In this document: in pieces, positions 32,498 through 45,500 of the stretch
Layout: each line of letters begins with the position of its first letter
How positions within the stretch are numbered: the first letter of the stretch is position 1
Assembly: GCF_047511655.1 (NCBI RefSeq)
Contig: NC_133400.1
Location: 1,679,001-1,743,000 of the forward strand
DNA from: Castor canadensis
Lineage: Eukaryota; Chordata; Mammalia; Rodentia; Castoridae
Reading direction: 5' to 3'
DNA: 64,000 nt
The notes under the pieces: generated by a model
What the model was told of the DNA's origin: nothing
Database searches by the model: none
The model's input: only the letters and a program-made list of their open reading frames with translations
Program-made: the position numbers and the translations under genes

Positions 32498-34050
32498 GCT
32501 CTGGATATCATTTGACAATACCATAAGAGAGCCTACACAGAGAGGCTCCCCCTTGATTGTCCATGTCCAGCCATCCTGGGGTCCCAGGGCCACAGAGCCT
32601 TGACCGGCTCCTAGGAGAGAGAGACCTCTTTGGTTGTTGTTTACTAAAAGGGGCTGTCATGGCCAGAGATGTAACTCTGAAGCAGGCTGTGTAGTGACCC
32701 CACCAGGTCACTACAGACCCACCAGGACCATTAGCTACTCAAAGGCCCTTCTCCCCTGACCCTACTCCTGCCACCTGAGGAAAAGAAATTACTCCAAATC
32801 AACAGTTTCCCAGACCTCAAAAAATAGATGTCAGAACACCCCAGTGGTCCCAAGCAGAGCCTCAGACTTGTACACCCTGTTGTTTCAGTAATGGTTATTT
32901 AGATTCTGTTCTACCACGTGGAGAGAGTGGCTCTTGCCAAAGTAAACACGCTGGATATTCTGTTTATTTGCAATATCGAATTCTATGTTTAAGCTATAAT
33001 AAATAGCTATGCAAGCCCAAAACAACACATATTCTTATTGCTCAGAAGTGGGATTGCTAGCCAAAGGGGACACATGGTTTTAAGACTTTTGATAGAAAAC
33101 TCTTAAGTTCGCATCTATAGAAAGGTCCAGTTGTCCTCGCCAGCTTGTGTGAGACTACTCCACACTTAATAAGTCACTCACTGACCAGCTGTGGAGACCA
33201 CTATCAAAGTATCCATTTGGACCAGAAGGGTTGAATTGCCTGTTTAAGCTGCTGGCGAGATCGCCACTAGATGGCGCTCTTTGCAAAGATTTCAGAGTCT
33301 CAGCCGTCAGGAAAGGAATTCAGGGAATTGATGGAACTTCAAGAGAACTTTGGGATAGACAGGCACCAAAGCAAATTTGGAACTTACCCTATGAAGTGGC
33401 AGGGTAACAGCCATGGGGCTTTGGCATTTTGCCCCCCTTCCTGTACATCTTGTTTCCTACGACCCAGCTTCCAAAGCACCAACCACTGCAACTGTCCCTG
33501 GGCACCTTCTGTGCACATAAGGCTCCCTCCACCTTCCTTGTTTAATTCTCACGCTTCCGAAACTGAGGGTCCAGGACCCGCCCCAGGAAAGCCATGTGGA
33601 CCTGCCTGGCTCTCCATGAGTGGCTCTCTTGGCCTCTTGCAGTGTCCCCGGCTCATTCTGGTTGTGATTTGACATACCCCTGTACCATTGGTAGGCACCT
33701 CTCTGTGTGGTTGAAATCAAAGCTCCACAAGATACTCACTGTTGTCCACCTGCAAAGAGGACATGCCTTGCAGGTGTCCGCAGCATGGAGGTGCTCGGGA
33801 CCTCCCCTTTCAGCTTTGCCAAATGGTTGTCTTACTTGGGAAACCAAAACACAGGTTGAGATTGTCAAATCTTACCTACTATGAAGGATAGAAAGAAAAG
33901 CTGAAAAGTCTGAAGGTAAATAAGACACAGGTAGGTTGACAGATTGTTTAAAAGGATCCTGGGAGTGGGGTGAGCAAAGGGTGGGGTTTAGCTCACCTGT
34001 TGGGGAGATGAGTAACATAACTGCTGAATGGCTCAAAGAATGGGTACAAG

Positions 34051-34278
34051 AGCCAGGTGCTGCTAGCTCATGCCTACAATCCTAGCTAATTGGGAGGCTA
34101 AGATCAGGAGGATTGGGGTTTGAGGCCAGTCCAGGCAAATAGTTTGTGAAATCCCATCTCCAAAATAACCAGAGCAAAATGGACTGGAGGTGTGGCTCAA
34201 GTGGTAGAACACCTACTTTGCAAGCTCAAAATCCTGCATTCAGACCCCAGTCCCACCAAAAAAAAAAAAAAAAAAAAG
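34051..34278 (+). mobile_element. B1-ID composite SINE
   Basis: GAGCCAGGTGCTGCTAGCTC, CAATCCTAGCTAATTGGGAG and GGAGGTGTGGCTCAAGTGGT with a long A tail, suggesting a fairly recent insertion. Confidence 0.85.
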
Positions 34279-35610
34279 ACTGGGAATAGGACTGCCCCAT
34301 TAGAAGTTACCCACTGACATCTTCGCCAGGGCTTAGTGAGTTAGTGGACGTCTTCTGCCCTCTGAAGTGATAGTGTGAGAAATCAGAGGGGAGAGCTTTG
34401 TAAATCTTCCCTAAGCCAACATAGGGTACTGGGAGTTAATGTAAGTTACTGTTGGTGTGACCTTCCAGCTCCTCTGCTTCTGGCTGCTTGGGCTGCATTT
34501 CAGACATTTCAGGGGCTTTCCGTTGCAGGTGAGTGACCTGCATACTGGGTAGGGGGTCCAGAATGACATGCTTTGGCAGTCCTTGACTGAACAACCCCGT
34601 GATGGGGTTCCAAGACCATCCTGGGCATCCTTGGCTGCAGCTAGAGCTCCAAGGATGGAGTTATTTGTGCATCAAGAATCTGGAGTCCACAGAAGCATCT
34701 GCTTGGTGCACTGTGTTGCTGTAGACTCTGCATTCCGACAGATGACAGAGTGGTGTCCGGGAACTAAGCCCACCCCCCAAAAATACTCCCCCATCCTTCT
34801 GTTTAGTGAGCTTTCCTAAGAAGCCATTAGGGCAGACCAGCAGAGGGGATGGAGATGACTGGGGCTTCTGTACCTAAGATGCCCCCTGGCATTTCCTAAG
34901 GATGACAGGCTAGCCCCTTTACCCCGCGGCTTGCTTTGGAAGCCCCCAGATAGATTTGGGGTAGGGTGCTTGAGGGGAAATCCCCATCTTGTTGGCGTAA
35001 TGGAGCTTAGGCAGATAGATTCTGGGTTCTCCACAGCCTCTGTTCCTACTTCTCAAAACCTGGTGCCCCAAACTGGGAGCCTTTGGCAAGAGTCCCCTTG
35101 GGATAAAGTGGGATTTCTGAGTCCAGGAACAGGCGCCGAAGGTGGCCTGATCTTCCCAAGCTCTCTGAGCTGGTGGATCACCCGCTGTTGTGGTTCTGCA
35201 GGCCAAAGCTGCACAATGAGCTCCCCACTCCTCTTCCCATACTTCCCAAGTACCAGGGTTGAGAGAATGGTAGGGACTGGGGTGTGTCCTATCATATCAG
35301 CCCATCTGGGATGTGGACTGGTTTCTCATCAGGGGTTGGGCAGGCGTCCCACACCCCACGCTCCACCCTTCCCGTGCTTGGCCCCAGGCAGGTCCTGTGC
35401 ACCGCTAGCAAACAGCTGAGCTGGGGAAGGCAGAGTGCAAGGAAGAGGAGCGTGTCCTGTCCATTGGGCCACGCAGCGGGCCCCGCACGTAGGATGGGCT
35501 ACGGCGACACGGAAGCTGGTGAGGAGGTCACGGTGTCTACCAGCGCAGTGGGGCCTGGGCTTCCACAGCTCAGCAAGATGCTGATCCCGGTTAGCTTCAG
35601 CCTGACGCTC

Positions 35611-35900
35611 CACGTGCTCTTAGGGGGCGGAGCCCTGTGAGGGGCCGAGCCTAAATGGGGCGGGGCCTGTCGGCGCGGACCAACTGCAGCGTCGGACGGG
35701 GCCTTGCGTAGCGGGTGCAGGGCGGTGACCGGCAGAGCCTTTGCGGTATGGGCGGGACCTGTCTGGGGGGCGGAGCCTGTCAGGACTGACCAATGGCGGC
35801 GGTAGCGGGCGGGGCCTGGTGGCGGGTAACTGCCACTGTGGGCGGGGCCGGCGAGCACCGGGATAAAGGCAGCGCCGGGCCGCGCGGACCCAGACGCAGC
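35611..35900 (+). promoter_or_regulatory. SLC7A5: SLC7A5 core and proximal promoter
   Basis: Six GC boxes (Sp1/KLF type) lie near 35623, 35657, 35750, 35765, 35807 and 35840. A CCAAT box at 35790-35794 overlaps a YY1-like ATGGCGGC. A canonical E-box CACGTG is at 35611-35616, and LAT1 is an established MYC target. A TATA-like GATAAAG lies at 35862-35868, which would place transcription starts near 35890-35900. No upstream ATG occurs between that point and the start codon. The start site itself is inferred. Confidence 0.7.
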
Positions 35901-35976
35901 AGCTTGGGGGCGCGCAGTGCCCTCCTCGGCCGCGCGCGTGCCTCGTGTTCAGGCCCGGCGAACCGGCACGGCGAGC

Positions 35977-36529
35977 ATGGCGGGCGCGGGCGTGAAGCGG
36001 CGCGCGGCAGCAGCCCCGGCGGCCACGGAGGAGGAGCGGCAGGCGCGGGAGAAGATGCTGGCGGCGCAGCGCGCGGAGGGCGCGGACCCCGCGGGCGCGG
36101 GCGCGGGCGGGGGCGAGGGCGTGACCCTGCAGCGCAGCATCACGCTGCTCAACGGCGTGGCCATCATCGTGGGCACCATCATCGGCTCGGGCATCTTCGT
36201 GACGCCCACCGGCGTGCTCAAGGAGGCCGGCTCGCCGGGGCTGGCGCTGGTGGTGTGGGCCGTGTGCGGCGTCTTCTCCATCGTGGGCGCGCTCTGCTAC
36301 GCCGAGCTGGGCACCACCATCTCCAAGTCCGGCGGCGACTACGCCTACATGCTGGAGGTGTACGGCTCGCTGCCCGCCTTCCTCAAGCTCTGGATCGAGC
36401 TGCTTATCATCCGACCCTCCTCGCAGTACATCGTGGCGCTCGTCTTCGCCACCTACCTGCTCAAGCCGCTCTTCCCCAGCTGCCCCGTGCCCGAGGACGC
36501 CGCCAAGCTCGTGGCCTGCCTCTGCGTGC
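35977..36529 (+). CDS. SLC7A5: SLC7A5 coding exon 1
   Basis: The exon begins at the ATG and ends one base into a Leu codon before GTGAGT at 36530. It encodes the cytoplasmic N-terminus, TM1 with IIGSGIF, TM2, TM3 and the extracellular loop with the disulfide Cys169. Composition is extremely GC-rich. The reading frame stays open upstream of the ATG, but without an ATG. Confidence 0.97.
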
Positions 36530-39500
36530 GTGAGTACTGGACCGGCCGGGGCGGGGGGCGAGCAGGGGGCGGTCCCCTGTCCCTGCATCCTGGGACCCCT
36601 GCATCCTGGAGCGCGCATTCTCTACATCCCGGATCCCGCCTCCCGGCATCCCCACCAGCGCCTGGACCATCCCCGAAGTTCTAGGCTAAGATCTCTGGCT
36701 CCAGAACCCACGTGCGTTCCATTCATTCGTGTACACTCCCCCCCCCCGGACCCCCCCTCCGTCCCCGCAGTCCCGGAAAGAAAGACCTAGGGACTCTGAC
36801 CCCCAGCGGGCATTTCGTTTTCCCACCTAATCCATTAATGCTTAAGCTGTTCTAGCCCGCGCCAGTCTTCTGGGCAGGCTGAGCAATACTCCCTGCCTCT
36901 TGCAAGGAAGGCACCACGTGGAGTGACTGAACAGTCAGTTTCCTGTTTCAGCTTCAGTTGCCGACAGCTTGCTAAGAAGGCAGTTGCAGTTAAGGGGAAA
37001 AAAAAATTTTTTAAAGCCAAAACCACCATTTCTGTTCCCCAAAACGGCCTGCCAGGAATGAGGCTGACTCCTAAGAAAATAGTATTAAAGTTGTACTGGT
37101 AGGTGAGGGATTGAGGCTGAATAGCAGTTTGGGATACCCTAAAGGCTGCCCAACAGAAAGAGACCAGAGATTGCTTGCAGACCAAATCTGTGTGTATTGG
37201 GGGTGGGTGGGCTTGGGGAATCCCAAGTGGTGCCAAGAATCAACTGTGGGGCACAGCCCTTCTGTAAGTGGGCACAGTGCTAGCAGGCCAGGAAGGAGGG
37301 TTGCTTTGTAAGACAGTTTTCTTGTGGGATTTCAGGACTTTAAAAAAAAAAAAAACAAAACTTGAAGCAATTCCCACATGATCATTTTTTTTTTTGAGGC
37401 TCTTCGCAATTTCCCAGATTGTCCTGTGGCTACCCTTGAACTTGTCTTGCTTCCAAAGTTTACCCTGGAGCTCTGGGCATCCAAGACATTAAGAGCTACC
37501 ACTTGGTTAAGGGTTGCCTGAATCTCAATAGTGCATACAGGTACAGGCTAATAGGGCTACGCTTAGAGTTTTGGGTCATGAACTGTGAAATTAGGGGTCT
37601 GTGTAATTGGTTACCCGGAGTGGATTCTGACTGGCAGTACACGTTGGTGCTGTTGCGACTTTTGGTCTTGTATCCCGTCAAGTACACTGTGTACTACTTA
37701 AGAAGTACCAGTGGTTTGGCTGCCTGAGATCCAAAGCCTTCTGAGGCTGGCTTACGATCCACACAAGATGAGGGGGTCTTCATGCTGTGGGACTTGACAT
37801 CCAGAAACTGTTGGGTTCCTATCTATCTAGGAATGCTCACAGCAGTGGGTGGTCTGTGGGAGGGCAAAAGCCTGTGGCCTCTGATCGGCCTGTGGAGATG
37901 AGGTTTTCTTGGAATGACCACTGGACTTTGAAGAAAGGAACTCTTGTCTGGGAGAATTGTAATTGTCCAGTTTTCATCATTTCTAAGTACTAAATGTTGA
38001 GGCCCAGTAGGGAGCACAATGGGTAGTATCTTTAAAGGGCTTGCCTGTAGACTTCGGAAGGTGCAGAGAGCTATAGCAGAAGTTAGGATGGAGGGTTTTC
38101 TAGTGTCTTCTGACTAATAAGCAAATACAGGATCTTACAGATGTACACAAAGCAAGCATGAGGGCCACATTCGTCCTCCTCCCCTGCACGGTGGCTAACA
38201 GTTTGTGCTTCTGGAGCGTTTTATGCTGTTGATGTGTGGTGCTTATTCTCTTAAAATCTCAACATTATCACAGTGTACCACATGTTCTTCACCTTTTAAG
38301 TCTTTCCACATCAGCACACAGGTGGCTCCTGCTTTTCAGCTGCTCAGCACCACTTCACTTTGGTCCCCAGCAAGCGGGCTGAGCATTGGGAATCCCGCTT
38401 TGAGTGTCTGGCTCAAGGATTTGTGGATTCGAAGTTGATAGCCACAGGGCCTTTCAGAGGCTGTGCCAAGCTTTTACTCATAGATTTGTTTTCTTTCCTG
38501 ATTTTTTTTTTTCCCTTGAGACAGGCTCTTCCTGTCGCAGCCTCCCAAGTGCCGGATTTACAGGCATAGCCACCATACCTGACTCCTATCCATGGATTTC
38601 TTTTGTGATACATCCTTTATGGCCCCTATAGGGAAAGCCTGTGGGTGCGTTATGGGATGGGAAGACCTTGGTCCACCCTCAGGGGCTGCAGAGGAGGACT
38701 CCCCCACATCCCTTTCTGCCTTGGGGCCACGCTGTGCATCAGTCCCACAGCTGTTTCTCTGAACCACTCACGTGCACCATACCGCCTTTGGTGTTGGAAC
38801 AAGGATTTTCAGTAACAGAAAGGGTTGGACTGTGCAGGAGAGCCTATCTAGCACCTGCTAAGCGGAAGGAGCCATGATGAACTGCTTGGAGAGGGGGCCA
38901 GTCTGGGGAGTCAGGAGGACCCTGACTGGCCCTCAGGCTGCTGGAGGCACAGGCTCAGAGAAGGGCTGCAGTGTCTCTGCTGGACAGGATGACCCCTGCA
39001 GGGTGTGGGAAAAGCCCCTTGCATGGGGCCATGAATACCATCCCAGGCAGGTGGACACTGCTCCCCAGGAGAGTTTTAATGCATGTCAGTGATGGCCTGT
39101 AAAGTGAGCTTTCTCAGGAAAGAGGTGCTACTCCTGGCACAGCCAGCTTCCAGGTCTGCCTCTCTGGTGGTGTGACTCTGGCACCTCAGGAAAGGCCCAC
39201 AGAAGGCTCAGCTTCCATAGCACAGTTCTCATTCTGCTAGCTGGTGTTTTCAGCCCTCTAGGCCTGTCCCTCTCGTTTCTTTTGGTGTGAAATGGCTTGG
39301 CCTCAGGGTGTGGAGTTGTCCTAGTAAAAGAAACCCCCTTCCCATGGGTCTCCTGTAGGAAATCTAGAGATGAGGCCGTCACACAGGGGTCTTGGGTGTG
39401 TTTGTTGGTCCATCTGTGGAGGTGAGGGGTCTAGCTTCCTACACCATGTAGAAAGTGAGTGGGAATTGGTTTGGGCTGCTTGTTTATTGCTTAATGAAAC

Positions 39501-42500
39501 CTTGATAGTGTTTACTTGGAGTTCAAGTGGTGCTGGATTTTATCAGCAGAAGTCACACAGACCAAGCTGAGATTCTGGCTTGGCCCGGATTTGACCAGGC
39601 ACTTATCTAATCTTACTGGGCCACGGCTCTCTGTGAGGTGGGTACCTCGCTCTCTGTGAGGTGGGTACCTCGGAGTATTGCTGAGTGCATGCACAGCAGC
39701 CTGCCCAGGGCAAGTGCACTGTGAGTGGCCACCATCTGCTTTCCCTCCAGGGGAAGCCTTTAGGAAGAGGGGTCTGAGCCGCCTCACTGCTCCCTCTGCC
39801 ATGTGTCACTTACCCAAACCTGTGGGTGTCAGGGAGATGGCCTGATTGTTCTGTAACATCAAAGGCAGGAGTCTCCCACCCTTTTCCTGATGGGTGGAGG
39901 ATGGGACCCTGCCCATTGTGGTAGCCACCAGGACTTGCTCACTGTCACAGACCAGGCCATCCTACATCCTTGAAGAACTCTGGTCTGGCAACTGAGGCAC
40001 TTACGGGGGCCTTCTCAAGAGAGGTGGTGCTGGCTTGCTGGGGTTCCCTAAGGCCAGGTAGCTTACCCTCCTGTCCCTCACCTAGTGTGCATCTGGGGAC
40101 TTGTAAACTGAGCTATCTTCCACCTGATGTCAGATCAGGAGCAGTGCAGCTCTGTTTCAGGAAATCGTGGGGGACCGTGTGGGCCTCCGTTAAGTTGCGG
40201 CAGCCCAGCCTGGGTGTTGGTGAGGATTTATTTGATTTGCAACACATTCTGTTCCCTTCTAACCTGGAGCAGCCCCAGGACCTGCTTGTTGAGCAAAAAG
40301 AAGGAAAGAGAGGAGAGAAGCCAGAGGAGACTGCCAGGCGCCTCCCTTCCTCTGCAGCTCTGGGCTACAGGGTGTGACCCACCCATGAAGCTAGTGTTAG
40401 CCCGAATTGGGGTGGGGTGGGGGGAGGGAATGAATGATCTGGATGGGGAAATCTGCTTGCCCAGCCCTTTCTCAGAAGGCTGGGGCACAAGATGGGTCTT
40501 GATGGCTGCCGGCAGCTGACAGTGACCAGGGAGTCGGGAAATGTGCTCCCGCCCCATTTCCAAGCTGCCTGCTGGTGTTCTTCCACCTAGAAAGACCACT
40601 ACAGGCCTCACTCCTCAATCTGGACACGTCTAGCAAGGCCTAGGTGAAACCCAAGTCAGGTTGGAGGTTTCTGGGCCCTGCTCTCTATCATAGCTGGGAT
40701 CCTGGCTGAGTGAGGCAGAGGCTCCAGTGTTTCCAAGGCCCAGCATCTTGAGCTGTGAGTCAGTGCAGCCGACAGCCTGGCAGTTGGCCCTGAAGTCTGC
40801 TTTCCAGCAGACATGAAAGTGCAGCCCTCCTGAGAAGGTCTCACCAGTCACGGGATCTGGGGCTAAGGCACAGTGGCTCACAGCGTGTGACCCCACGACA
40901 GCTGGGGATGAGGCGGGCACTTCTCACCCTTTCTTTCTGGGTCACAGGCCCCTTGGGTAATCCATAGCACGTGCAGGATCTCTGCCCAGAAATGCGTGCC
41001 AGGAGCGGGTGACTTCCCAGACCTGAGGCCCAGGCCTAGGCAAGCGTTCTGAGCACACTGCCCTCAGCCCAGCACACATTTGGCTTCTTCTCACATGCAC
41101 TCTGCCCTAGGACTAACGTTGGTGTTACCATCCTCGTCTTACAGCTGGGGAAACTGAGGAAGAATTAGACTGGGAGCTCAGATCTGGAGTACCTGCCTCT
41201 GCACTGACCACTGTTGTCAGACCCGACCTGGAGTGACCTCGGTCTCCAAGTCCATCGGCTGGGGCAGGAACACACGTAGATCAGAGGTTCTTCTGTGTTC
41301 TGGACTCCCCACAGTGGAGAGCTGACCCTCTGCAAGGAGTTGTCTGGCCATCTCTCATCTCGTTGCCATCTCCACTGTGCACATGGGCTTCAGGAGGACT
41401 GTCCAGAAAACCCCCTGGAACTCCTCCTCCTGGGATGCAGGATTTGGCAGCTCCAGTAGGCATGACCCTTCCTGGAGCCTCCTGGTTTTCTGTCCATGAG
41501 GAGCTGCCCAGAGCACCCTCTAGCCTCTGCTCTGCTTCCTTGCCTGCCTCTTCTGAGTCCCCTGGCGGCGCCCCCTTTCCCTTTACTTCTTTGACCCAAC
41601 AGGTCCATCCTTCAGTATCCAGAACTCTCACTTTGAAAGGCTTGCTTTGCAGGTAGCTGGCAGCACCTGTGTGTGGCAAGGCGGTTGGGAGTCTGATGGG
41701 CATTTCCCTGATCTCCTATCCATCAGACCTGCCCCCAGGCAGGATGTGCTGTGCCCAGCCCTCCCATCCTGTGCTGGGATTTGCCTGCTATGTGAAGAGT
41801 TAGCTCTGATTCCCACTGGGCCTGGTGTTTGCAACCCAATCCACGCTGAGTCACCCTGACCTTGGGGCTGGCCGGCATCTGTCACTCTGAGCTGCAAGAA
41901 TAGGGCTGTGGCTAGCCCAGCATTTTGACTCTCCTTGAGCTGCTCATAGTCAGTGTGGGACCTGCCTTTGGCTCAGACTTCAGGTCCTGCACCAGGTCAG
42001 GCTGCAGGGGCTTTGTCTTTCCCAGGTTCCCTTTGTGGGACTTGCCAACCAGAATTGACTGGGAGAACCCAGAGCTGCTAAGAAGTTCTGAGCCAGGCCC
42101 AGGCTCTGTCCTTTGAGTTGTATGACCTGGGGCTGGGTGCTTGGTCTTTCTGGGCCTGTGGGTCAGAGCCAGGAGCCCAGGGCAGGGTGCAGTGGTGGTC
42201 AGCAGCACAGCAGGAACTGAGCAGGGAAAGGACGGAGGGGTGGGCAAGCCTGGTGATGGAGTGGCTCGAGGGGAGGTTGGGCCAGAGCCTCCTAGAGTGA
42301 CAGCATCCCAGCTTTGCCACTATGACCAGAGGCTCCCTCAGCCCAGGAATGTACCCTGGCTTCCTTAACTGTACCTGCAGGGTTTTGGGTGGGGAGAGGC
42401 CTCAGACTGTGTTTTTGTTCTTGTTTTGTTTGGTTTTGTTTTTTCGGTTGGACTGGAGTTTGAACTCAGGGCTTTGTGCTTGCAAAGCAGGTGCTTCACC

Positions 42501-45500
42501 ACTTGAGCCACACCTCTAGTCCATTTTGCTCTGGTTATTTAGGTTTTGGTGTTTTTGGTTTTTGGTACTGGGGTTTGAACTCAGGGCCTACATCCTGAGC
42601 CACTCCACCAGCCCTTTTTTTGTTCGAGAACTATTTGCCTGGGCTGGCTTTGAACCGTGATCCTCCTAATCTCTGCCTACCCAATAGCTAGGATTACAGG
42701 CATGAGGCACAGGCGTCCAACCTGCTCTTTCTTTCTTTTCTTTCTTTCTTTTGATCTTGCCCTTGATATTGTGGAGATGGGGTCTCACGAACTATTTGTC
42801 TGGGCTGGCCTAGAACCTCGATCCTACCAGTCTCTGCCCTCCAGGTAACTAGGTGTTACCCACTGGTATCTGGCTTTTGGACTCTGTTCTTGATAGCGAC
42901 ACCTACCCCATGCACAGGTTGTGTACTGGTAAGGCCCCAAAGTACCCCGCCTGGATGTGAGCCAGTCATGGGCTAGGAAAATGAGGATTGGAAGTCCCTG
43001 CCGAGTGGCCAGGGCCTGGGAGTGGGATTTAGGTGACCTGGGTGTCCTCTGCTGTGTGACTTTTGGCAAGTTGAATAACTTCTGAGTTCCATTTACCCCA
43101 CTAGCAAATGGGGGTGTTGGATCCTGTGACTGGAGCAAGTTTTCTCTGCTTTTTTTTCCTTTTCTCTCTCGGTACGTGGGATTGAACCCAGGGCCACGTG
43201 TATGTTGGGCTACCCCCACCCGTTTTGTTTGTTTTGTTTTTTCTTGATGAGCTTAACTTTTGGAGGAACAAGGGTGCCCAGCATACTGCGTGTTGGGGCT
43301 CTGCTTTTAGCTGATGACGGAGACTCGTTATCACTTACACGCACCGTGTCATGTCCTCTGAAGATAACAGTGAGCAGGCTGGTGCTCAGGTGCCAGGAAG
43401 CACTTGTGCGTGTTATTTCATAAGTGCTTGGAGGTGTCCTCTTTATGGAGGAGGAAGCTGAGGCCCATGGTCACATGGCCTGTCAGAGCTCAGTTCTGAT
43501 TCAGAGCCGCAGAGTGGGGGCCTTGTAGGCACCTGCCCACCGGGTACTCTCTTCAGAAGGCCTGGAGAAGGATGTTCCTGTTCAGGGCTTTCCTCCTCTG
43601 CCCAGTATCATTAAACCCACCCCTCTCTAGCCCATCTTGGAAGGCTGTTCACCCCTGCAGTTGCTGATGTCTCCCACAGGGCCAGGGGAACTGTGTAGGG
43701 GCCAAAACTCAAAACAGGTGCCGCCAGCCCCATTCTTGTTTCCACAGTCCTTGGGGGGATGGGTGGGCAGAACAGCTGGGAAACCTGCCCAGGCTGCAGG
43801 CCACACCTCTCTCTCTGAGGTGTGTGCATGGCCAGAGGGAAGTCCCAGGCTCATCTGACCAAGCCCAAAGCCCAGCCCTGGATCTAGCTGCTTCCCTTTC
43901 CTCTGCCTTCAAGACTACTAGAGTCCTGACTTCCCCTGGTTGGGAGTGGGGAATGGGGAGGGAACTTAGGAAGGGGCACCTTGAGATGTCACCTGAGTGT
44001 CTGAGTTGGTGCCCAGGACCAGCCACCCAGCGTGTGCGTGTGTCCAGTGGGGTGGGGGTGGACAGGGTTCCCAGCCCTGCCTGGTCAGAAGCTCTGGGAG
44101 CTCAGGCTGTTTGTACCAGTGCCTGGGCATTGGAGTCGAGTGTGGGCAGGGTTGTCCTGCCCCCGTCGCTGGTGGGAACAAGAGACTACGAGGTAGGAAA
44201 TGGATCGGTGCTTTGAGGGCTAAGCAGAGGTTGGGTGCTAACCCTTCAGGGGCCCAGGAAGGAAGTCATATGTTCATCAGGCCTGTGGCCCTGTGTGTGC
44301 TGGACAGATTCAGGTGATGCCGATTGCAGCCTGGACCCAAGTCTCAGGCCAGCGGTGGTAAGCTGGTGCTGTTCTCTGGCTCAGTGACAGCTGCTGTGCT
44401 GGGTGTGCCCTGAGGACCAGGCCAGCCATGCTTCCTAGAACCCGTGAAGCTTGCTGGCCACTTCTTTGTCCTGACTCAGGGAGACAGTGTTGCTGTTGGC
44501 AAAGCCTGGGCAGAGCTAGCCTCATTCGCCTGGCAAGGTCCTCCCAGCCCAACCGAGGGAGGCAGCAGCTGCTGCTCCCAGTCCTTGCCTCAAGTGTAGG
44601 CCCTGACCTCACACAGAGCACGCCCTCTTTTTAAATAGACTCCTTTGGGGAGGCCCAGTGGACATTGTATCTGACAGAAAGAAGGCGGTGGTAGCTCCTG
44701 GGTTTCCTTCCCTAGCTGAGCAGTGTTGTGCAGTGAGCCCATCCATAGAACGAGGCTGTTCCATGCCTCCAATGGGCCTGGTGGTGTGGAGTGTGGAAGT
44801 ACAGTTGGAGAGGGACAGTGAGCCTGTCGGGGATGGTGACATACAGGACCTGCTAGGCTGCAGAGGCACCCTTCTGTCTTGCATGAGCTGTGGAACCCCT
44901 GCAGCCAGCTGGGTCATGGCTGACACGGTACACACAGGCCTGAGTGAGGCAGGAATAGCGCTCTGCTAGGCCTAGGGGACCAGGGCCCACCTGCCTGGCT
45001 ATCTGCACACAGCGGAGGACTCTGGGCTTTATCTCCGTAGCCCCGCTGTCACTGTGGCCAACACAGGCATGCTTATCTAGGGGTGAAGCACAGGGAGCCC
45101 TAGAGAGGAATGGCTTCTAGCCTGTGTCACAGGCAGCCTCCCCCATGCCCGTGTCATGCCCTCTGCTTGAGGCATAGCTGCTTCCCCTTATCCCCTGATG
45201 CAGGGGCTGCAAGTGACCAGCCACATCACAGTAGCCTCATCAGCGGGCAGGGAAGCTGAGGCTGGGGAGTCAGCAAGTTGTCAGGGTAGGGAGTTGAGGT
45301 TGCATCAGCCACCTCCATGATGAGTGAAGGCCGGAAGCACTGGGTCTAGACGAACTCATATACTCAAGGTTTTTACGTCTTGAAGTTTCAAGAATAAGGA
45401 AGCGCGAGTTTCATCATCCACTTTTTAAAAGTGAAATCCACATGTGGCACCCCGCTGCGTGACCTGGTCAGGAAACGGTCAGCACCATGGAAAAGGTGCC

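Larger units (their letters stand above)
20980..35610. other. Intergenic region between CA5A and SLC7A5
   Basis: No convincing exon series, long conserved reading frame or RNA gene was seen on either strand. Contents are SINEs (listed separately), L2-like sequence (24000-24350), L1-like sequence (30130-30230, possibly 33020-33160), MIR-like sequence (29943-30040), a GGGA-rich repeat and a GATA-motif cluster near 22700. An LTR-like remnant in reverse orientation is possible at 21290-21660, low confidence. Stretches such as 26000-27400, 31000-32150 and 34300-35500 show nothing I can name. Confidence 0.7.
35480..36560. promoter_or_regulatory. SLC7A5: CpG island over SLC7A5 promoter and exon 1
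   Basis: This stretch is very GC-rich with dense CpG, unlike the rest of the window, where CpG is depleted. It spans the proximal promoter, 5' UTR and the whole first coding exon, as expected for a broadly expressed gene. Borders are judged by eye. Confidence 0.85.

Noticed and set aside
35917..35976. Upstream extension of the LAT1 frame
   Set aside because: The frame is open but begins at GTG. The first ATG (35977) has a strong context and matches the known LAT1 N-terminus.
35620..36618. 332-codon open frame on the minus strand
   Set aside because: It is antisense to the CpG-island promoter and exon 1 of SLC7A5. GC-rich codons make stops rare in all frames, and the product is low-complexity Arg/Pro/Gly.
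36530..36684. Exon 1 frame reading on past 36529
   Set aside because: GTGAGT at 36530 is a strong donor, and exon 2 at 47593 restores the LAT1 sequence exactly.
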